Source: Gordonia mangrovi
GTDB lineage: Bacteria > Actinomycetota > Actinomycetes > Mycobacteriales > Mycobacteriaceae
Length of the DNA stretch: 64,000 nt
Assembly (NCBI RefSeq): GCF_024734075.1
Contig: NZ_CP102850.1
Coordinates: 2,170,001-2,234,000 of the forward strand
Direction of reading: 5' to 3'
The notes beneath the pieces are model-generated. The model was not told the origin of the DNA, made no database searches, and worked only from the letters and a program-made list of their open reading frames with translations. Below, piece by piece: positions 10,445 to 18,336 of this stretch. The translations under genes and the position numbers were made by a program. The stretch's first letter is position 1. Every line of letters starts with the position of its first letter.

Positions 10445-10735
10445 ATGCCGAAGTCAAAAGTCCGGAAGAAGACCGATTACACCATCAACCCGGCCAGCCG
10501 GACGCCGGTGAAGGTGAAAGCCGGTCCTTCGAGCAACATCTACGTGTGGATCATGCTCGGCCTGATGCTGCTCGGCCTGGCCTGGCTGATCGTCTTCTAT
10601 CTGGTCGCCACCCCGTCCGCGCTGGGCGCCGAGGGCAAGCCGCTGAACTGGATGTACGAGCTGGGTCCGTGGAACTTCTTGATCGGGTTTGCGCTGATGG
10701 TGGTCGGTTTGTTGATGACCATGCGGTGGCGCTGA
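10445..10735 (+). CDS. crgA: CrgA, cell division membrane protein
   Basis: 96 residues from the ATG at 10445, preceded by GAGGAAGTC. A basic N terminus (MPKSKVRKK) and two transmembrane helices (about 33-55 and 75-93) match CrgA in size and topology. CrgA binds FtsZ, FtsI, FtsQ and Wag31 and helps place and stabilise the division machinery. Mycobacteria carry a DUF881 gene (Rv0012) between crgA and trpG; here only ~210 bp separate the divergent pair. Confidence 0.95.
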   Translation: MPKSKVRKKTDYTINPASRTPVKVKAGPSSNIYVWIMLGLMLLGLAWLIVFYLVATPSALGAEGKPLNWMYELGPWNFLIGFALMVVGLLMTMRWR

Positions 10736-10777
10736 CGCGTGCACGGACGTGCTCGATCGTCCGTCCACAGAAGCTAC

Positions 10778-10843
10778 TCACATGTGTGTAATTCATTCAC
10801 ACTGTGGAAATCACATGTGTGTAAGTCATCCCCACTGTGAGTA
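10778..10843. repeat. 33-bp tandem direct repeat upstream of PH-domain gene
   Basis: Two adjacent 33-bp copies, 10778-10810 and 10811-10843, each starting TCACATGTGTGTAA and containing CACTGTG, with about six differences. CACATGTG in each is a perfect palindrome, so each copy could hold a dimeric regulator. AT content is higher than in surrounding DNA. They lie between crgA and the PH-domain gene, directly before a consensus DnaA box. Confidence 0.8.
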
Positions 10844-10848
10844 AAACC

Positions 10849-10876
10849 TGTGGATAACTCTGCCCCTCTATCCACA
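10849..10876. promoter_or_regulatory. DnaA boxes overlapping the start of the PH-domain gene
   Basis: TGTGGATAA at 10849-10857 is the exact complement of the DnaA-box consensus TTATCCACA; CTATCCACA at 10868-10876 differs at one base in the opposite orientation. TGTGGAAAT at 10803 and CCGTCCACA at 10761 are weaker. The first box includes the GTG start codon at 10850. The site is ~18 kb from oriC, so DnaA-dependent control or titration is possible. Confidence 0.55.
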
Positions 10877-11356
10877 ACCGAATGGGCCACTCCTCGTCCC
10901 GCCGCCGGGGCCCTGGGCATCGGGGGCCTGATCCTGTTGTTGGCCGCGGTGTGGGCGGCCGGCGATCCCGCGGGACTGGTCCTGATGGGTGCGGCCGGGT
11001 TGTTGCTGTTGGGGTTCTCCGGTTACGCGTTGCTCATTCGGCCGCGTCTGGCGGTGACCTCCACACCGGACGGGCAGCCGGCGATCCGGGTCCGGACCAT
11101 CGGCGGGGCGCACACCTATCCGCGGGATCGGATCGACCGGATCCGGTTGCTCGACTTCCGCCGTATCGGCCGGCGCACCGGTCAGCTGGAGTTCGATGTC
11201 CTCCACCACGACGCACCGGCGACCGCGCCGGTGGATGCGTTGCGCGACGACACCCGGCTGGTGGTGTTCAGCCGCTGGGATCTGGGCGCCGACCTCGGCG
11301 CGGTCGCCGATGACCTGCGCCTGGCCGGGTTCGTCGTCGACGATGAACGCAGGTGA
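10850..11356 (+). CDS. PH-domain membrane protein (Rv0010c-like)
   Basis: 168 residues. Two hydrophobic helices (about 20-60) are followed by a bacterial PH-like domain with LAVTSTPDG, YPRDRIDRIR, DFRRIGRRTGQLEF and VFSRWDLGADL. The closest family I recognise is mycobacterial Rv0010c at the same locus, which shares a WAPR/WATPR start and FRR.GR and SRWDLG motifs. Function unknown. No ATG or other usable start lies between the GTG at 10850 and the conserved region, so GTG is chosen although it overlaps a DnaA box. Confidence 0.85.
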   Translation: MDNSAPLSTTEWATPRPAAGALGIGGLILLLAAVWAAGDPAGLVLMGAAGLLLLGFSGYALLIRPRLAVTSTPDGQPAIRVRTIGGAHTYPRDRIDRIRLLDFRRIGRRTGQLEFDVLHHDAPATAPVDALRDDTRLVVFSRWDLGADLGAVADDLRLAGFVVDDERR

Positions 11357-11376
11357 CCGACGACCGCGGGTCGGCG

Positions 11377-12270
11377 TCAGCCGTAGACGCGGATGCCGGT
11401 ATACGACATCCCGACCGCCACGCTGACGGCCAACGCCACCACGAGTAGCGCCGCGATGACGATCCAGCCGATGCGGGCGGCCGCGACCGCCGACCGGCGA
11501 TCCGGTGACAGCAACCATTGCGGCCCGAAGATGATGCCCGCGGTTGCGGCGGCGCCGAACACCAGACCACCCACGTGGGCCAGCAGCGAGATGCCTGGAA
11601 TCGTGATCGACAGGACCAGGTTCAGCACAATGATGGAGATGACCGGTGTCGGTGACACCCGGGCCTTGAGGACCACGATCAGGACCGCACCCATCAAGCC
11701 GTAGATGGCTCCCGACGCCCCGGCGTTGATCGACATGTCGGAGCCGAACGCCATCACCGCGGCACTGCCACCGAGCAGCGACGTGACATATACCCCCAGG
11801 TAGCGCGGGATGCCGATGGCGATCTCGAGGTCGCGGCCGAGGATGAACAACGAGATCATGTTGACCGCGACATGGGTGATCGAGAAGTGCAGGAACCCTG
11901 CGGTGAACAACCGCCAGTACTCGCCGTCGGCGACCCAGGGTTTCACCAACGCGAGGTCGACGAACAGCCGCGAGTCGAGCATGTCGAACCCGCGGGCCTG
12001 CATCGCGCAGAGCGCGAAGATGACCAGGTTGATCGCGATCAGCGTGTAGGTGGCGTATGGCCGTGCGGCGACCATCGGGCTCGCCACCATCGGCCGGATG
12101 CCCCGATCGCCGAACGTCGGGGCCGCGGTCGATCGCTGCACCCCGTCATTGCGCAGGCAGTCGACACAGTGCTGTCCGACCGCGGCGGGCCGGAGACACT
12201 CGGGGCACGCCGGCCGTCCGCACCGGCTGCAGGACAGGCCGGTGGGACGGTCGGGGTGCCGAAAGCACAC
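11377..12270 (-). CDS. Rhomboid-family intramembrane serine protease with N-terminal zinc-ribbon-like segment
   Basis: 297 residues from the GTG at 12270. The N terminus has two Cys pairs (CSRC, CPEC) and further Cys/His (CFRHPDR, HCVDC), resembling a small zinc-binding module. About six transmembrane helices follow with rhomboid signatures: HVAVNM, catalytic Ser in GASGAIYG, catalytic His in AHVGG. It cleaves membrane proteins within the bilayer; substrates unknown. The conserved Pro/Gln/Tyr-type N terminus continues in frame upstream of the GTG to a CTG at 12321 that overlaps the ppiA stop, so the true start may be CTG. Confidence 0.9.
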   Translation of the reverse strand: MCFRHPDRPTGLSCSRCGRPACPECLRPAAVGQHCVDCLRNDGVQRSTAAPTFGDRGIRPMVASPMVAARPYATYTLIAINLVIFALCAMQARGFDMLDSRLFVDLALVKPWVADGEYWRLFTAGFLHFSITHVAVNMISLFILGRDLEIAIGIPRYLGVYVTSLLGGSAAVMAFGSDMSINAGASGAIYGLMGAVLIVVLKARVSPTPVISIIVLNLVLSITIPGISLLAHVGGLVFGAAATAGIIFGPQWLLSPDRRSAVAAARIGWIVIAALLVVALAVSVAVGMSYTGIRVYG

Positions 12271-12317
12271 CGCAGGCGGACCTGCGGTGTACTGCGGGCC
12301 GGGATACTGCGGGCCGG

Positions 12318-12839
12318 TCAGTTGATTTCGATCTTCTCGATGACCACCTCGTCGAGCGGGCGGTCGGCGCGATCGGTCGACGTGGTGGCGATGGCGTCGA
12401 CGACCTGCTGCGATGCGGGGTCGCTGACCTCGCCGAAGATGGTGTGCCGGCGGTTCAGGTGCGGGGTGGGGCCCACGGTGATGAAGAACTGCGAGCCGTT
12501 GGTGCCCGGTCCGGCGTTGGCCATCGCCAGCAGGTAGGGGCGATCGAACTGCAGTTCCGGGTGGAATTCGTCGGCGAACTGATAGCCCGGTCCGCCGCGT
12601 CCGGTGCCGGTGGGATCGCCGCCCTGGATCATGAAGCCCTCGATGACGCGGTGGAACACCGAGCCGTCGTAGAACGGTCCGCTGTCGCCGCCGGAGGCGT
12701 TGGGCTGGCTGTAATCCTTGGAGCCGTCCGCGAGGCCGGTGAAGTTGGCCACCGTCTTGGGTGCGTGGTTCGGGAAGAGTTCGACAACGATGTCGCCGCG
12801 GTTGGTTTTGAGAGTCGCGGTCTGCTTCTGAGTAGTCAC
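12318..12839 (-). CDS. ppiA: PpiA, cyclophilin-type peptidyl-prolyl isomerase
   Basis: 173 residues from GTG 12839 ([17 protein letters not shown]), the start that aligns with mycobacterial PpiA; longer in-frame extensions upstream have no similarity. The cyclophilin core is complete: [56 protein letters not shown]. It catalyses prolyl cis-trans isomerisation and has no signal peptide, so it is cytoplasmic. The divergent neighbour at 12958 is the same arrangement as ppiA/cwsA in mycobacteria. Confidence 0.95.
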   Translation of the reverse strand: MTTQKQTATLKTNRGDIVVELFPNHAPKTVANFTGLADGSKDYSQPNASGGDSGPFYDGSVFHRVIEGFMIQGGDPTGTGRGGPGYQFADEFHPELQFDRPYLLAMANAGPGTNGSQFFITVGPTPHLNRRHTIFGEVSDPASQQVVDAIATTSTDRADRPLDEVVIEKIEIN

Positions 12840-12957
12840 ATCACCATCCAACCACTTCTGCCGATGAAGGGTCTGTGGCCGGTGACCGCAGGTGACACCG
12901 ATGGAAGGCCTACACCCGAGATGACAGGCGACCTGGGCAGCTGGCACGCTGGTGGGC

Positions 12958-13140
12958 ATGTCGAACAAGTACGTGTGGGCCGGGGTATCGAGTGTCGCCG
13001 CGCTGTTCGCCGCGGCGATCACCGTCGGCATTCTGCAGCGCTCCCGCCGGGAGATCCCGCCGGTGTCGGCGACCGTGCCACGCGTGGAGGACCTTCGCAC
13101 CGTCACCGACGGTGCCGACGCGGATTCCGCGGCGTCGTGA
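12958..13140 (+). CDS. Small single-pass membrane protein, probable short CwsA-like protein
   Basis: 60 residues from the ATG at 12958 (a GTG at 12952 is in frame). One transmembrane helix (about 5-26) follows a short NKYVWAG segment, then a basic turn QRSRRE and a Pro/Val-rich tail. This matches in order the C-terminal part of mycobacterial CwsA (Rv0008c: KHHLW, helix, RRSSR, PRPPSVEV), and the gene is divergent from ppiA just as Rv0008c is. The N-terminal ~100 residues of CwsA are absent. CwsA helps cell-wall synthesis with CrgA and Wag31; shared function is inferred from position and weak similarity only. Confidence 0.6.
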   Translation: MSNKYVWAGVSSVAALFAAAITVGILQRSRREIPPVSATVPRVEDLRTVTDGADADSAAS

Positions 13141-13237
13141 TCCCGTGACGATCCTGACGAGCGCGGGTCAGGCTGCGGTCGGCATCCGCACGGCCGGCGA
13201 CCGAACAGCGGTCCTGCGGAAACGGTAATTTGGAACA

Positions 13238-14413
13238 GTGACCACCGACGACAGCTCGCGTCCGACTCCTGATCCGGGCACCACCCGGAACAGTGCGGAC
13301 GCCGACGGCGACGCCAGTCCGAGTACTCCGGTGTCGGCGCCCTGGGAGCGGCCGCCGACGGCGCCCGTCACGTCGCCGGGATCAGCCACACCATCGCCCG
13401 GTGGTCATCCGACGCCACCACAGAACCGCTCGATGCCGCGGCCTCCGCAGGTGGATACGGCACAGTCGGGTACGGCCCAGTCGGGTACGGCACAGTCGGG
13501 TACGGCACAGTCGGGTACGGCACAGTCGGGTACGGCGCAGTCCGGTGCAGCACAGTCGGGTGGTCCGCCCACCCGCCACGGACCGGCACGCGGTCCAGGC
13601 GCTCCGGGTCCCGGACCCGGCGCACGGCCGGCACCGCAACGTGGCCCGGGGGGCGGCATCCCGCCGTGGGCGACCGGCCCGGGCGGACGCACCGGCCCGC
13701 CACCGACGCGCGGTGGTCCTCCGCCGCCCGGCTATCGGCCGCCGCCCGGACGACGGCCCCCGCCGCCGGGAGCGCCCGGTGCGCCTCGACCCGGCCCGCC
13801 CACCGCGGGACCCCAGGGCCGGCCGTATGCCGGCCCACCGCGGCCGAGCGGCACCTCACGGGGTTTCCTGCCGCCGGGGGACATGCCGACCCGGACAGTA
13901 GCGGTTCCGCCGACCGACGAACAGACGAGTCGGGTGTCCCGGGAGCCGGAGCCGGCACCCGAGACACAGGCCCAGCAACCGACACCGGCCGCCGAGGCCG
14001 ACGACTCCCGGCCCCTGCAGGGGCCGGCACCTGCGGCCACCTCGTCGACCACCACAGCGATGGACGAGGATCAGCCGTCGAAGCCGGCGCAGGCATACTC
14101 GAGCATCGAGATCGACGACGACAAACGCCCGGAGGAACAGGTGCCCACGCGCAATCAGCCGGCTCGGACGTCGCAGGCGGCGAAGCCGCGACGCACCAAC
14201 CGGACGGCGATCTGGGCCCTGGTGCTCTCACTTCTGGGGATCACCTCGCCCATCGGGCTCTACCTCGGCTATCGATCACGATCGCAGATCGCCCGGACGC
14301 GAGAACTCGGCGAACCTTTTGCCCGCGTGGCGATTTGGATCGGCTGGCTGTATCTCGCGGTGATCGTGCTGGGCCTGGTGACGTACTTCTGGATCGCGGG
14401 TCAGGGTTCGTAG
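13238..14413 (+). CDS. Proline-rich DUF4190-like membrane protein with AQSGT repeats
   Basis: 391 residues from GTG 13238. A long disordered N-terminal region (about 1-310) is rich in Pro, Gly, Gln and Thr and includes seven tandem AQSG(T/A) units and RPPPPG stretches. The C-terminal ~75 residues hold two transmembrane helices with [17 protein letters not shown] and [26 protein letters not shown], the DUF4190 pattern. Function unknown; the layout (disordered cytoplasmic region plus C-terminal membrane hairpin) is common in actinobacteria. It converges on the gene at 14425, and the two stop codons share one hairpin. Confidence 0.85.
   Translation: MTTDDSSRPTPDPGTTRNSADADGDASPSTPVSAPWERPPTAPVTSPGSATPSPGGHPTPPQNRSMPRPPQVDTAQSGTAQSGTAQSGTAQSGTAQSGTAQSGAAQSGGPPTRHGPARGPGAPGPGPGARPAPQRGPGGGIPPWATGPGGRTGPPPTRGGPPPPGYRPPPGRRPPPPGAPGAPRPGPPTAGPQGRPYAGPPRPSGTSRGFLPPGDMPTRTVAVPPTDEQTSRVSREPEPAPETQAQQPTPAAEADDSRPLQGPAPAATSSTTTAMDEDQPSKPAQAYSSIEIDDDKRPEEQVPTRNQPARTSQAAKPRRTNRTAIWALVLSLLGITSPIGLYLGYRSRSQIARTRELGEPFARVAIWIGWLYLAVIVLGLVTYFWIAGQGS
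13457..13561 (+). repeat. Seven 15-bp tandem repeats encoding AQSGT
   Basis: Seven contiguous in-frame copies of ACGGCACAGTCGGGT; the first five are nearly identical, the last two diverge (TCC for TCG, GCA for ACG). Such a short, nearly perfect in-frame array is prone to copy-number change without shifting the frame. Confidence 0.95.
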
Positions 14414-14427
14414 ATCCGAAAGATCTA
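14411..14427. terminator. Short hairpin made from two convergent stop codons
   Basis: TAGATC (14411-14416) and GATCTA (14422-14427) pair around CGAAA. The first TAG is the stop of the + strand gene and the last CTA is the stop of the - strand gene. With 11 bp between the genes it may act as a weak bidirectional terminator. Confidence 0.4.
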
Positions 14428-15132
14428 CCGGCGCACGGTGACCGCGGCAAGTTCCTGGATCGCCAGCCGGGTGGCCGGTGAGAAGCGTTGCTGTGCAGCA
14501 CTGTCGAGCGCGGTGCCGGCACCCAGCACGGGTTCGTAGTCCAAGCCGATCACGCCGGCCACCTGCCCGGTGACGGCATCGGTGAGCATTCCGGTGAGCG
14601 CTTGGTGGTTCAACGTCGGTACCTGGCAACAGATCACGACGATGGTGCGACGAAGGACGCCTGCGTGGTCCCATTCGGAGAACACCTCGCGCGACCGGTT
14701 GAGCAGATCCGGTCGCGGGCCGACCACGAGAACCGGTGTGACGTCGGCCAATTCCGGCGAACACAACTCGGGCAGCGCGGTCAGCGGCCGGGCGCCCGCA
14801 TCGACGACCGGGATCGCACCGAACCGCCAGGTGTGCGCCACCACGTCGGTGATCGCGGCTTCGGGAGCAGGCAGCAGGCCGGTTCCGGCCGCGGTCCGCA
14901 GCAGCGCCTCGTCGCCGGTGGCCCGCAGACGTTGGTGCACATCGCCGTCATTGCCCGCGGCATCCACCCACCAGGACGCGCCGTGCAACGAGGCGGCCGC
15001 CCGGTACTCGGCCAGCAGCGCCGAGACCACCGACGTGCCCACTCCCCCGGCGGTTCCGCAGACGACCACACTGCGCTCGTTGTACGAGGGTGGCGGGATG
15101 GGACCACCGTGTCCCTGCATGTCCTCGGTCAT
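14425..15132 (-). CDS. MinD/ParA-like protein with degenerate Walker A motif
   Basis: 235 residues. The N terminus reads SVVVCGTAGGVGTSVVSALLAEY, which follows the deviant Walker A pattern of MinD/ParA/CpaE proteins (KGGxGKT/S) but has Ala and Thr at the two lysine positions. Later segments (WWVDAAGNDGD, IPVVDAGARPL, VVGPRPDLLNRS, VVICCQVPTLNHQAL) fit the alternating strand/helix fold. Nucleotide binding is therefore doubtful and the protein may be a pseudo-ATPase scaffold. It is the last of three minus-strand genes with the glycine-zipper protein and a bitopic membrane protein. Function unknown. Confidence 0.75.
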   Translation of the reverse strand: MTEDMQGHGGPIPPPSYNERSVVVCGTAGGVGTSVVSALLAEYRAAASLHGASWWVDAAGNDGDVHQRLRATGDEALLRTAAGTGLLPAPEAAITDVVAHTWRFGAIPVVDAGARPLTALPELCSPELADVTPVLVVGPRPDLLNRSREVFSEWDHAGVLRRTIVVICCQVPTLNHQALTGMLTDAVTGQVAGVIGLDYEPVLGAGTALDSAAQQRFSPATRLAIQELAAVTVRR

Positions 15133-15213
15133 CGTCTCTTCCGAACTGTGTCTGGTCGCGACTGTGGCCCGCCACGCGGCAGGCCACAGTCAGTGTAGGA
15201 AGCCTTCGACCAC

Positions 15214-16482
15214 TCAGGCTTCCGGAGCCGTCTCCTGCGGCCAGGCCACATGCAGATCCGGGTTGGCGTTCTGTGCTTGATCGGTGCGCTGCTTGGTGGC
15301 CTGCAGGGCGGATTTCTCGGCCTGCGGTCCGGCTGCACCGAGTAGCCCATACGGCGCCATCGCCTGTTCGACCGTCCAGTTCAGTTCCATGCCGTTGACC
15401 GACGCGTGAACGTCCCCACGCGAGTTCACCACGTAGGACACCGACGGCAGGCCGGCCTTCTGCGCGTCCTCGGGGGACAGTTCCAGCTCGAACTGGTTGG
15501 CGTCGGGATTGGGCAGCGGCTCGGCATCGGGCCGACCCTGCTTCCACGGTTCGTCCGGGTTCGCGCCGGGGTCACCGGCGCCGAGCGCGTACGCGAGTGC
15601 GCCGCCGGCGGTTCCGCCGATGACGGCGCCGGTGGCGGCACCCAGCGCAGCACCGCCCGCAGCGCCGGCGGCCAGGCCGATGCCCGCGCCGGCGGCTGCG
15701 CCGAGGCCGACAAATCCCCACCACTGTGGGGTGGTGGGTCCGGTCCACGCGAACGCGACACCATTGTAGACCGCACCGATAACTGTTCCCGCCGCGAGAC
15801 CAATCGGCGCACCAATCACCGCACCCGGCACCGCTCCGGCCGCCGCACCCGCCGTACCACCCAGCGCCACACCAATGATCGTCGATGCCGCCTGCCGGGT
15901 CGCCTCGTCCTCGGGTACGCCGATCGAGATCAGACCCTGCGCGATCTTGGCCTCACCGTAGGCGGCCCACGCGTTGATGGAGTTGACGTCCCGTTCCGAC
16001 ATGCCTTCCGGGATGTCGGTGATGTAGTTGCCGACACGGATCTTCTCGGGCGGCGGGGCGATCGGCCGCACGGGCGCAACCGGTTTGGGCGCCGTCAGCG
16101 GTCCCTGCGGCACCGGGTTGTAGGCGTCCTCGTAGGTGGGGGCCGTGTAGGTGCTGGGCTCGACGTAGGGCTGGTACGGAGCTTCCTGCGGCGGTGCCGG
16201 GATGACACCCGGTCCGGGCACGTTGACCGGCGCCACATCAGGCGTCGGGGTGGTGCCGCCCTGCTGCGGCACCGCCTGCGCGTCGGGGGTTGTCCCACCC
16301 TGCTGAGGCGCGGTATCGCTGGGGCTCGTCCCACCCTGGTGCGGCACGGCGTTCGCCATGCCGGCGGCGAAGCCGGTCGCGATGGACGCCGCGAGCGCTG
16401 CCGACGTCACCGTCATCAGCACAGGGGTCCGCCGGTCTTCTTCAGCGCGGTGTCGACCCCTCCGCTTGGGTGGATTCGCCAT
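15214..16482 (-). CDS. Exported Ala/Gly-rich 'insoluble domain' type protein
   Basis: 422 residues. A basic N terminus (KRRGRHRAEEDRR) precedes a hydrophobic signal or anchor helix (about 22-46, ending AVPHQGG). A low-complexity region with QQGGTTP repeats and Pro-rich segments follows, then a glycine-zipper stretch (about 200-300) of GxxxG and AAGA motifs that could insert in or coat a membrane, and a polar C terminus. The pattern is that of proteins annotated 'insoluble domain protein' in Gordonia and relatives. Function unknown; probably at the cell envelope. Confidence 0.8.
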   Translation of the reverse strand: MANPPKRRGRHRAEEDRRTPVLMTVTSAALAASIATGFAAGMANAVPHQGGTSPSDTAPQQGGTTPDAQAVPQQGGTTPTPDVAPVNVPGPGVIPAPPQEAPYQPYVEPSTYTAPTYEDAYNPVPQGPLTAPKPVAPVRPIAPPPEKIRVGNYITDIPEGMSERDVNSINAWAAYGEAKIAQGLISIGVPEDEATRQAASTIIGVALGGTAGAAAGAVPGAVIGAPIGLAAGTVIGAVYNGVAFAWTGPTTPQWWGFVGLGAAAGAGIGLAAGAAGGAALGAATGAVIGGTAGGALAYALGAGDPGANPDEPWKQGRPDAEPLPNPDANQFELELSPEDAQKAGLPSVSYVVNSRGDVHASVNGMELNWTVEQAMAPYGLLGAAGPQAEKSALQATKQRTDQAQNANPDLHVAWPQETAPEA

Positions 16483-16572
16483 TGTCGTCTGATTCCTTTC
16501 GATGCCCGGGTCTGGTCGTGGGTAGCTGCTCGGTCGTGCTGCTCACTCGCGATCACGACCGAGGTGGCTCGG

Positions 16573-17439
16573 TCATTCCTCGCTTGTGATCGAGGCGATG
16601 AACACTTTGCCGTCGGTTCGGATGGTCTTGATGATCTGGGGATAGACAATGGGTGCGGCGTCGGGGTCGGGTGGGATCTCGGTCAGCACCACCGCGTACG
16701 TCCCGTTGCCCTCATCGGTGATCGACAGACAATGCGTGCTGCCCTCGGGCACCTGGTCGATGAAGCTCTGCAACACACCTTCGCGGGCGACGGCGTTCGG
16801 CGCTGCGACTTCTCGTGCCGCACGAGCAGATCGCTCGACGTAATACCCCCAGTTGAAGGCCTTGATCGCACCGGGGCCGGTCTTCTGATCTCCGGCATCG
16901 TTGCCCGTGGTCACTGCACCGTCGGACAGGGACGGGCACGCATCGGCCACCGCTGCCGGATCCGAGACGTCCGCCGGCGAACTGGCGACCGCGTCCGCCT
17001 GGGTCGTCGTCGAGTCGTCGTCGCTCTGGCCGGTCAGAAGGCCGATCGCAACCGCGCTCACCACCACCAAACCGACGACAGTTGCGACCGTGCCGATCAG
17101 CGCCGTGCGGTGCTTGCGGACGAAACTCGGCGCACCATCTTTGGTCTTGGTCTTGGCGGACCGCACACGCATCAGTTCGAAGGGATCGCCGTCGTCCGAT
17201 GCTGTCGGTTGGTATTCGGTGTCCGGGTAGTCGTCGACACTGTCAGCAGGCGAGTCGCTTCGGGAACTCTGCTCGGGCGCGAATGACATCGGATCTGGTG
17301 AGACGCTCTGTGGGACAGGTGCACCAGCGCCGACCAATCGGGCCGACGCGAGATCGCGAGCCAATTGGTGAGCGGGCGCACCTTGCCCCGCCGGCCAGGC
17401 AGGTACGTCGTCGAACCACTCGGATTGATCGCCAGTCAT
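16573..17439 (-). CDS. Single-pass membrane protein with extracellular domain, function unknown
   Basis: 288 residues. Residues 1-110 are an acidic, disordered cytoplasmic part ending in a basic RVRSAKTKTK stretch. One transmembrane helix (about 112-136) leads to an exported domain of ~150 residues with two Cys (DACPSL, HCLSI) that may form a disulphide, and a regular C-terminal section (NGTYAVVLTEI, KTIRTDGKVFIASI). This resembles the small mixed alpha/beta extracellular domains common in Gordonia membrane proteins, but I cannot name the family. First gene of the minus-strand trio. Confidence 0.8.
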   Translation of the reverse strand: MTGDQSEWFDDVPAWPAGQGAPAHQLARDLASARLVGAGAPVPQSVSPDPMSFAPEQSSRSDSPADSVDDYPDTEYQPTASDDGDPFELMRVRSAKTKTKDGAPSFVRKHRTALIGTVATVVGLVVVSAVAIGLLTGQSDDDSTTTQADAVASSPADVSDPAAVADACPSLSDGAVTTGNDAGDQKTGPGAIKAFNWGYYVERSARAAREVAAPNAVAREGVLQSFIDQVPEGSTHCLSITDEGNGTYAVVLTEIPPDPDAAPIVYPQIIKTIRTDGKVFIASITSEE

Positions 17440-17750
17440 GAGGCGCTCACACTCCTGAGCGGAGCCTTCTGGACGCGACGAGCAATCCGCGTAAACAGAG
17501 CCGGACCGCAGCGGGTCGGCACGCTACGACGCGCGCTACCCCCGACACCAGCCATCCAGAATTCACCCCCCGACGAAGCTGTGCAGCACCTTACCGAACG
17601 ACGCCCCTCACGCCGTGTTGTGCATGACCTCTGGTGCGGATTGTGCCACGCCCACGCACCCTTGCCCGTATCCGGAAGGCGGTCTCGCGCGGGCACAAGC
17701 CCAGATTCATTCGTCTGGAGGACACGTGACCCAAGCGAGTGTGATAGGCA

Positions 17751-17840
17751 TCACCAGACTGCAAGTGAGAGCTTCGACTCCTGGCCAACTGCCAGCACCC
17801 CGAACGCGGCGACCAGAACGGAGACAAGAGCTTTACCCAT
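17751..17840 (-). pseudogene. 29-residue signal-peptide-like reading frame, possible broken gene
   Basis: ATG at 17840 opens a frame that starts MGKALVSVLVAAFGVLAVG, a basic residue followed by a ~15-residue hydrophobic stretch as in a Sec signal peptide, then stops after 29 codons. No other frame downstream continues a recognisable protein. It may be the remaining 5' end of a decayed gene for a secreted protein, a microprotein, or chance. Confidence 0.25.
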
Positions 17841-17972
17841 GATCAAACGACCCCCATCGAATTGATTGCAGCCCGTCGAACCTAATACGCGCAGGGCACG
17901 AGGTCACAACCGCGTACACCACGTGACCGACGGCCTGATCCTTCTGATCGCAGATACCCCGAAACGACGAAT

Positions 17973-17997
17973 CCACCTTGCTTCCGTTGCAAGGTGG
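17973..17997 (-). terminator. Hairpin downstream of tRNA-Ala
   Basis: Perfect 9-bp inverted repeat CCACCTTGC / GCAAGGTGG (17973-17981, 17989-17997) with a 7-nt loop, ~40 nt beyond the 3' end of tRNA-Ala in the direction of its transcription. Probable terminator of the tRNA-Ile/tRNA-Ala transcript. Confidence 0.55.
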
Positions 17998-18035
17998 CTT
18001 CAGCGAATCGAGGTGGATGACGTGGAGCACGAATG

Positions 18036-18111
18036 TGGTGGAGCCTAGGAGATTCGAACTCCTGACATCCGCCTTGCAAAGGCGGCGCTCTACCAACTGA
18101 GCTAAGGCCCC
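18036..18111 (-). tRNA. alaT: tRNA-Ala (TGC)
   Basis: 76 nt including an encoded CCA. Read on the minus strand it starts GGGGCCTTAGCTCAG, has anticodon loop TTTGCAA (TGC), T arm GTTCGAATC and ends in ACCA. The acceptor stem pairs fully with one G-T wobble. It lies 62 bp after tRNA-Ile and downstream of gyrA, as in mycobacteria. Confidence 0.97.
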
Positions 18112-18173
18112 GCGCCAGCTGAAGACAACCGGTCTTGGGTGTGCGAATCGGGTGTGCAACACACCTCTCGCAG

Positions 18174-18247
18174 TGGGCCTAGGAGGACTTGAACCTCCGA
18201 CCTCTTCGTTATCAGCGAAGCGCTCTAACCGCCTGAGCTATAGGCCC
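18174..18247 (-). tRNA. ileT: tRNA-Ile (GAT)
   Basis: 74 nt; minus strand starts GGGCCTATAGCTCAGG, anticodon loop CTGATAA (GAT), T arm GTTCAAGTC, and a 7-bp acceptor stem GGGCCTA/TAGGCCC with discriminator A. No CCA encoded, unlike its tRNA-Ala neighbour. Probably co-transcribed with tRNA-Ala. Confidence 0.97.
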
Positions 18248-18336
18248 GTGAACCGAAGACAGAGATTACCCGACGGGGTGGTGTGGGAGCAAAACGGGTG
18301 GTCAGGGGGGGTTGGGGTCTAGGTTGTACGGGTGGT

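Larger units (their letters stand above)
17440..18035. other. 596-bp region without a convincing gene
   Basis: Between the start of the membrane protein at 17439 and the 3' end of tRNA-Ala. Frames here have poor codon character and no recognisable product. The only items seen are a 29-codon minus-strand reading frame with a signal-peptide-like sequence (17751-17840) and a hairpin (17973-17997) at the end of the tRNA transcript. Confidence 0.6.

Noticed and set aside
13457..13561. Possible CRISPR array in the short regular repeats
   Set aside because: Units are contiguous 15-mers without spacers and encode AQSGT in frame; no cas genes in the window.
17365..17865. 166-codon + strand frame in the gene-poor region
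   Set aside because: Overlaps the start of the opposite-strand membrane protein gene; no motif, poor composition.
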